Shown: in pieces, positions 62,460 through 64,000 of the stretch
Numbering within the stretch: position 1 is the stretch's first letter
Layout: every line of letters starts with the position of its first letter
Source of the DNA: Paramecium sonneborni
Taxonomy: Eukaryota > Ciliophora > Oligohymenophorea > Peniculida > Parameciidae
DNA: 64,000 nt
Assembly (NCBI GenBank): GCA_905182985.1
Contig: CAJJDN010000043.1
Span: forward strand, 394,276 to 458,275
Direction: 5' to 3'
Position numbers and translations under genes: made by a program
Notes under the pieces: generated by a model
The model's database searches: none
Seen by the model: only the letters and a program-made list of their open reading frames with translations
What the model was told of the DNA's origin: nothing

Positions 62460-64000
62460 ATGTATTAAAATAATCAAACAATTGATTTATCAACTTAATA
62501 TTGTCCGAATAGATAATTTATTATTGTGAAAGAACTTGATAATGGTGCTGAAGGAATTATTTATGAAGCAAAGCCAAAAAATTAATAAGAAAATAATTAG
62601 AATGTTGCTATTAAGAAATATAATGATTTAAAGGAAAATGAGGAATAATTTATTGATTGGCTGATTTAGAATTAATAATAAGATCAATTCAATAATTTAA
62701 TTAGAATCTTTGAGATGATTAATTATAATTAGGATAAGTATTTAATTATGGAACTTGGATAATGTAATTTGGATAATTATATATAAGAAAATTAAGACTT
62801 AAATCAATCTGAAAAGTTGAAGATTTGCCTTGAAGTATTTTTTCATTTTATATTTTGTAGACTTCAAAAGCAATTTAATTTTTGCATCAAAATGATTATT
62901 TTCATAGGGATATAAAACCTTAAAATTTTGTTAAAGTGCAAGATTAATTTAAATTAATCGATTTTGGAAAGATTAAAAATTTAAATCAAGAGAGACTGTA
63001 AACTTATAATCCTGGAACAGTATAATATTAAGCACCAGAAGCCAGCATAGAGAACTATTCTAAACCTATTGACATTTTTTCTTTGGGTTGTGTATTTTAT
63101 GAAGTATTTCAAGCAGGACAATTGTTTTAAGGTTAATATCTAATATAATTTAGGAAAAAATGAAAAAGAAGTTAAAAAGATTAAATAAAATTATATATCT
63201 GATTAATCTAACCTAATTTTGAAAAGAATTGATAGTATTTAATTAAAAGAAATAAAAGATTTAATTATTTAAATGTTAAATAATAATCAATAAAATAGAC
63301 CAGATATTAATAAAATTGTTGATACACTTATTTAAATATAATAAACAATTTAAAAATAATTGTTGCCTCAAAAAATTTAACAAGAAGAATCTTAAAAAAA
63401 TGAAAGAATATCTAATACATAATAATTAAATAAATAAAATGTTCTAAATTATTATCAATTAGTAAATAATTTATTAGAGATTCCAACAAAAGAATTTCCA
63501 TAAAGGCAATTTCATTTATTATAATTATTAGGAGATGGAGGAGAAGGAGGTGTTTATAAAGCAAAACCATTCAATGAAACATTTTATTAAAAAGATATTG
63601 CTATTAAAATACAATCAAAAATTAAAGACAATGAACTTTCATTTATTGATTTTTTAATAGATTATTAAAAAAATTCAGAAAAAACATAATTTATGAAAAG
63701 CAATTTGATTACAATTTATGAAAGGTTTGAATTTCAAGAAAACTAAGGTATTATTATGGAACTTGGCACAAAGGATTTATATTCTGTTTTATAAAATAAA
63801 TAGAAATTATCAGTTTAATAAAAAGAATCAATTATTTAATAAGAAATTTTTTAATTTTAATATATTAGATAAGTCAATCAATATCATTTTTGCATAAAAA
63901 CGGATTGATTCATAGAGATATAAAACCTGAAAATTTTATTTAATCAGGTAATATATTCAAATTAATTGATTTTGGTTTAATTAAAAAAAGAGAAGAAAAT
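62460..64000 (+). CDS. protein with two tandem protein kinase domains, 3' end outside the window
   Basis: ATG at 62460. Kinase domain 1 spans about 62510-63310. It has a degenerate Gly-rich loop (ELDNGAEGIIYEA), VAIKKY with the ATP-binding Lys, HRDIKPQNFV (about 62905), DFG in KLIDFGKIK, and APE in QYQAPEAS (about 63035). Two introns are clear: 62835-62860 (26 nt) and a 22-nt one near 63132. A glutamine-rich linker follows. Kinase domain 2 begins about 63515 with LLGDGGEGGVYKA, has IAIKIQ, HRDIKPENFI (about 63915) and LIDFGLIKK, and is cut by the window end. Both domains lie in the same frame after splicing and both keep their catalytic residues. Ser/Thr specificity is suggested by the KPxN loop. 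The family beyond that is not clear. Confidence 0.85.

Noticed and set aside
1..64000. Frequent in-frame TAA and TAG, which would make nearly every gene look broken
   Set aside because: Conserved proteins (AsnRS, CPSF73, TTLL, channels) read straight through them as Gln; this is the ciliate code, with TGA as the only stop.
1..64000. tRNA, rRNA, telomere repeats (C4A2/C3A3) or CRISPR arrays
   Set aside because: No cloverleaf with a GTTCGA-type T-loop, no rRNA core motifs, no telomeric repeat runs and no regularly spaced repeats were found by eye.

Overview
The window comes from a ciliate macronuclear genome, almost certainly Paramecium. Three things in the sequence show this. It is extremely AT-rich. 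Its genes read only if TAA and TAG encode glutamine and TGA is the sole stop. Reading frames are joined by very short introns of about 22 to 31 nt, nearly all GT(A)...(T)AG, for example 711-739, 1045-1072, 3549-3574, 12707-12732, 22662-22687, 55640-55665, 55811-55836 and 62835-62860. In-frame TAA or TAG is therefore not evidence of a broken gene; TGA or an unexplained frameshift is. Exact exon boundaries were worked out by eye, and those marked as uncertain may move.

Layout, left: 1-15 kb is dense. It holds a CK1-family protein with lost catalytic residues, cytosolic asparaginyl-tRNA synthetase, a PCI/TPR-like helical protein, two tandem paralogous leucine-rich-repeat proteins, and two coiled-coil or low-complexity proteins. 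From 15 to 21.3 kb lie two tandem voltage/cyclic-nucleotide-type K+ channels, both with a GYGD filter, a cyclic nucleotide-binding domain and a CCHC-like motif. Head to head with the second, only 37 bp away, is an intronless gene whose shape and C-terminus match PAXX, a DNA end-joining factor of the XRCC4/XLF superfamily. This is the most interesting gene in the window, because Paramecium repairs its programmed DNA eliminations by end joining.

Middle: 22.6-31.9 kb has a small hypothetical gene, a glucokinase relic, a very large multi-pass membrane protein and a coiled-coil protein. The membrane protein contains an exact 1,101-bp duplication around a single N, which is an assembly artefact. 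From 32 to 41 kb there is no convincing intact gene. Instead there are recognisable but broken TPR, WD40 and RCC1 gene fragments and a second N-flanked duplication of 1,103 bp.

Right: 41-50 kb has a membrane RING-H2 protein and two signal-peptide-bearing receptor-like proteins, the second cut by a third N at 49935. Next come a von Willebrand A-domain protein cut by the same N, the pre-mRNA 3'-end endonuclease CPSF73, a membrane protein, a MORN-repeat protein, a tubulin-tyrosine-ligase-like enzyme, an importin-alpha-like protein and, running off the right end, a protein with two tandem kinase domains.

There are no operons. Neighbouring genes are independent and separated by roughly 30-300 bp, except in the decayed 32-41 kb stretch and the long spacers at 54.2-55.6 and 60.6-62.4 kb. 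I saw no tRNA, rRNA, telomeric repeat, CRISPR array or intact transposon.
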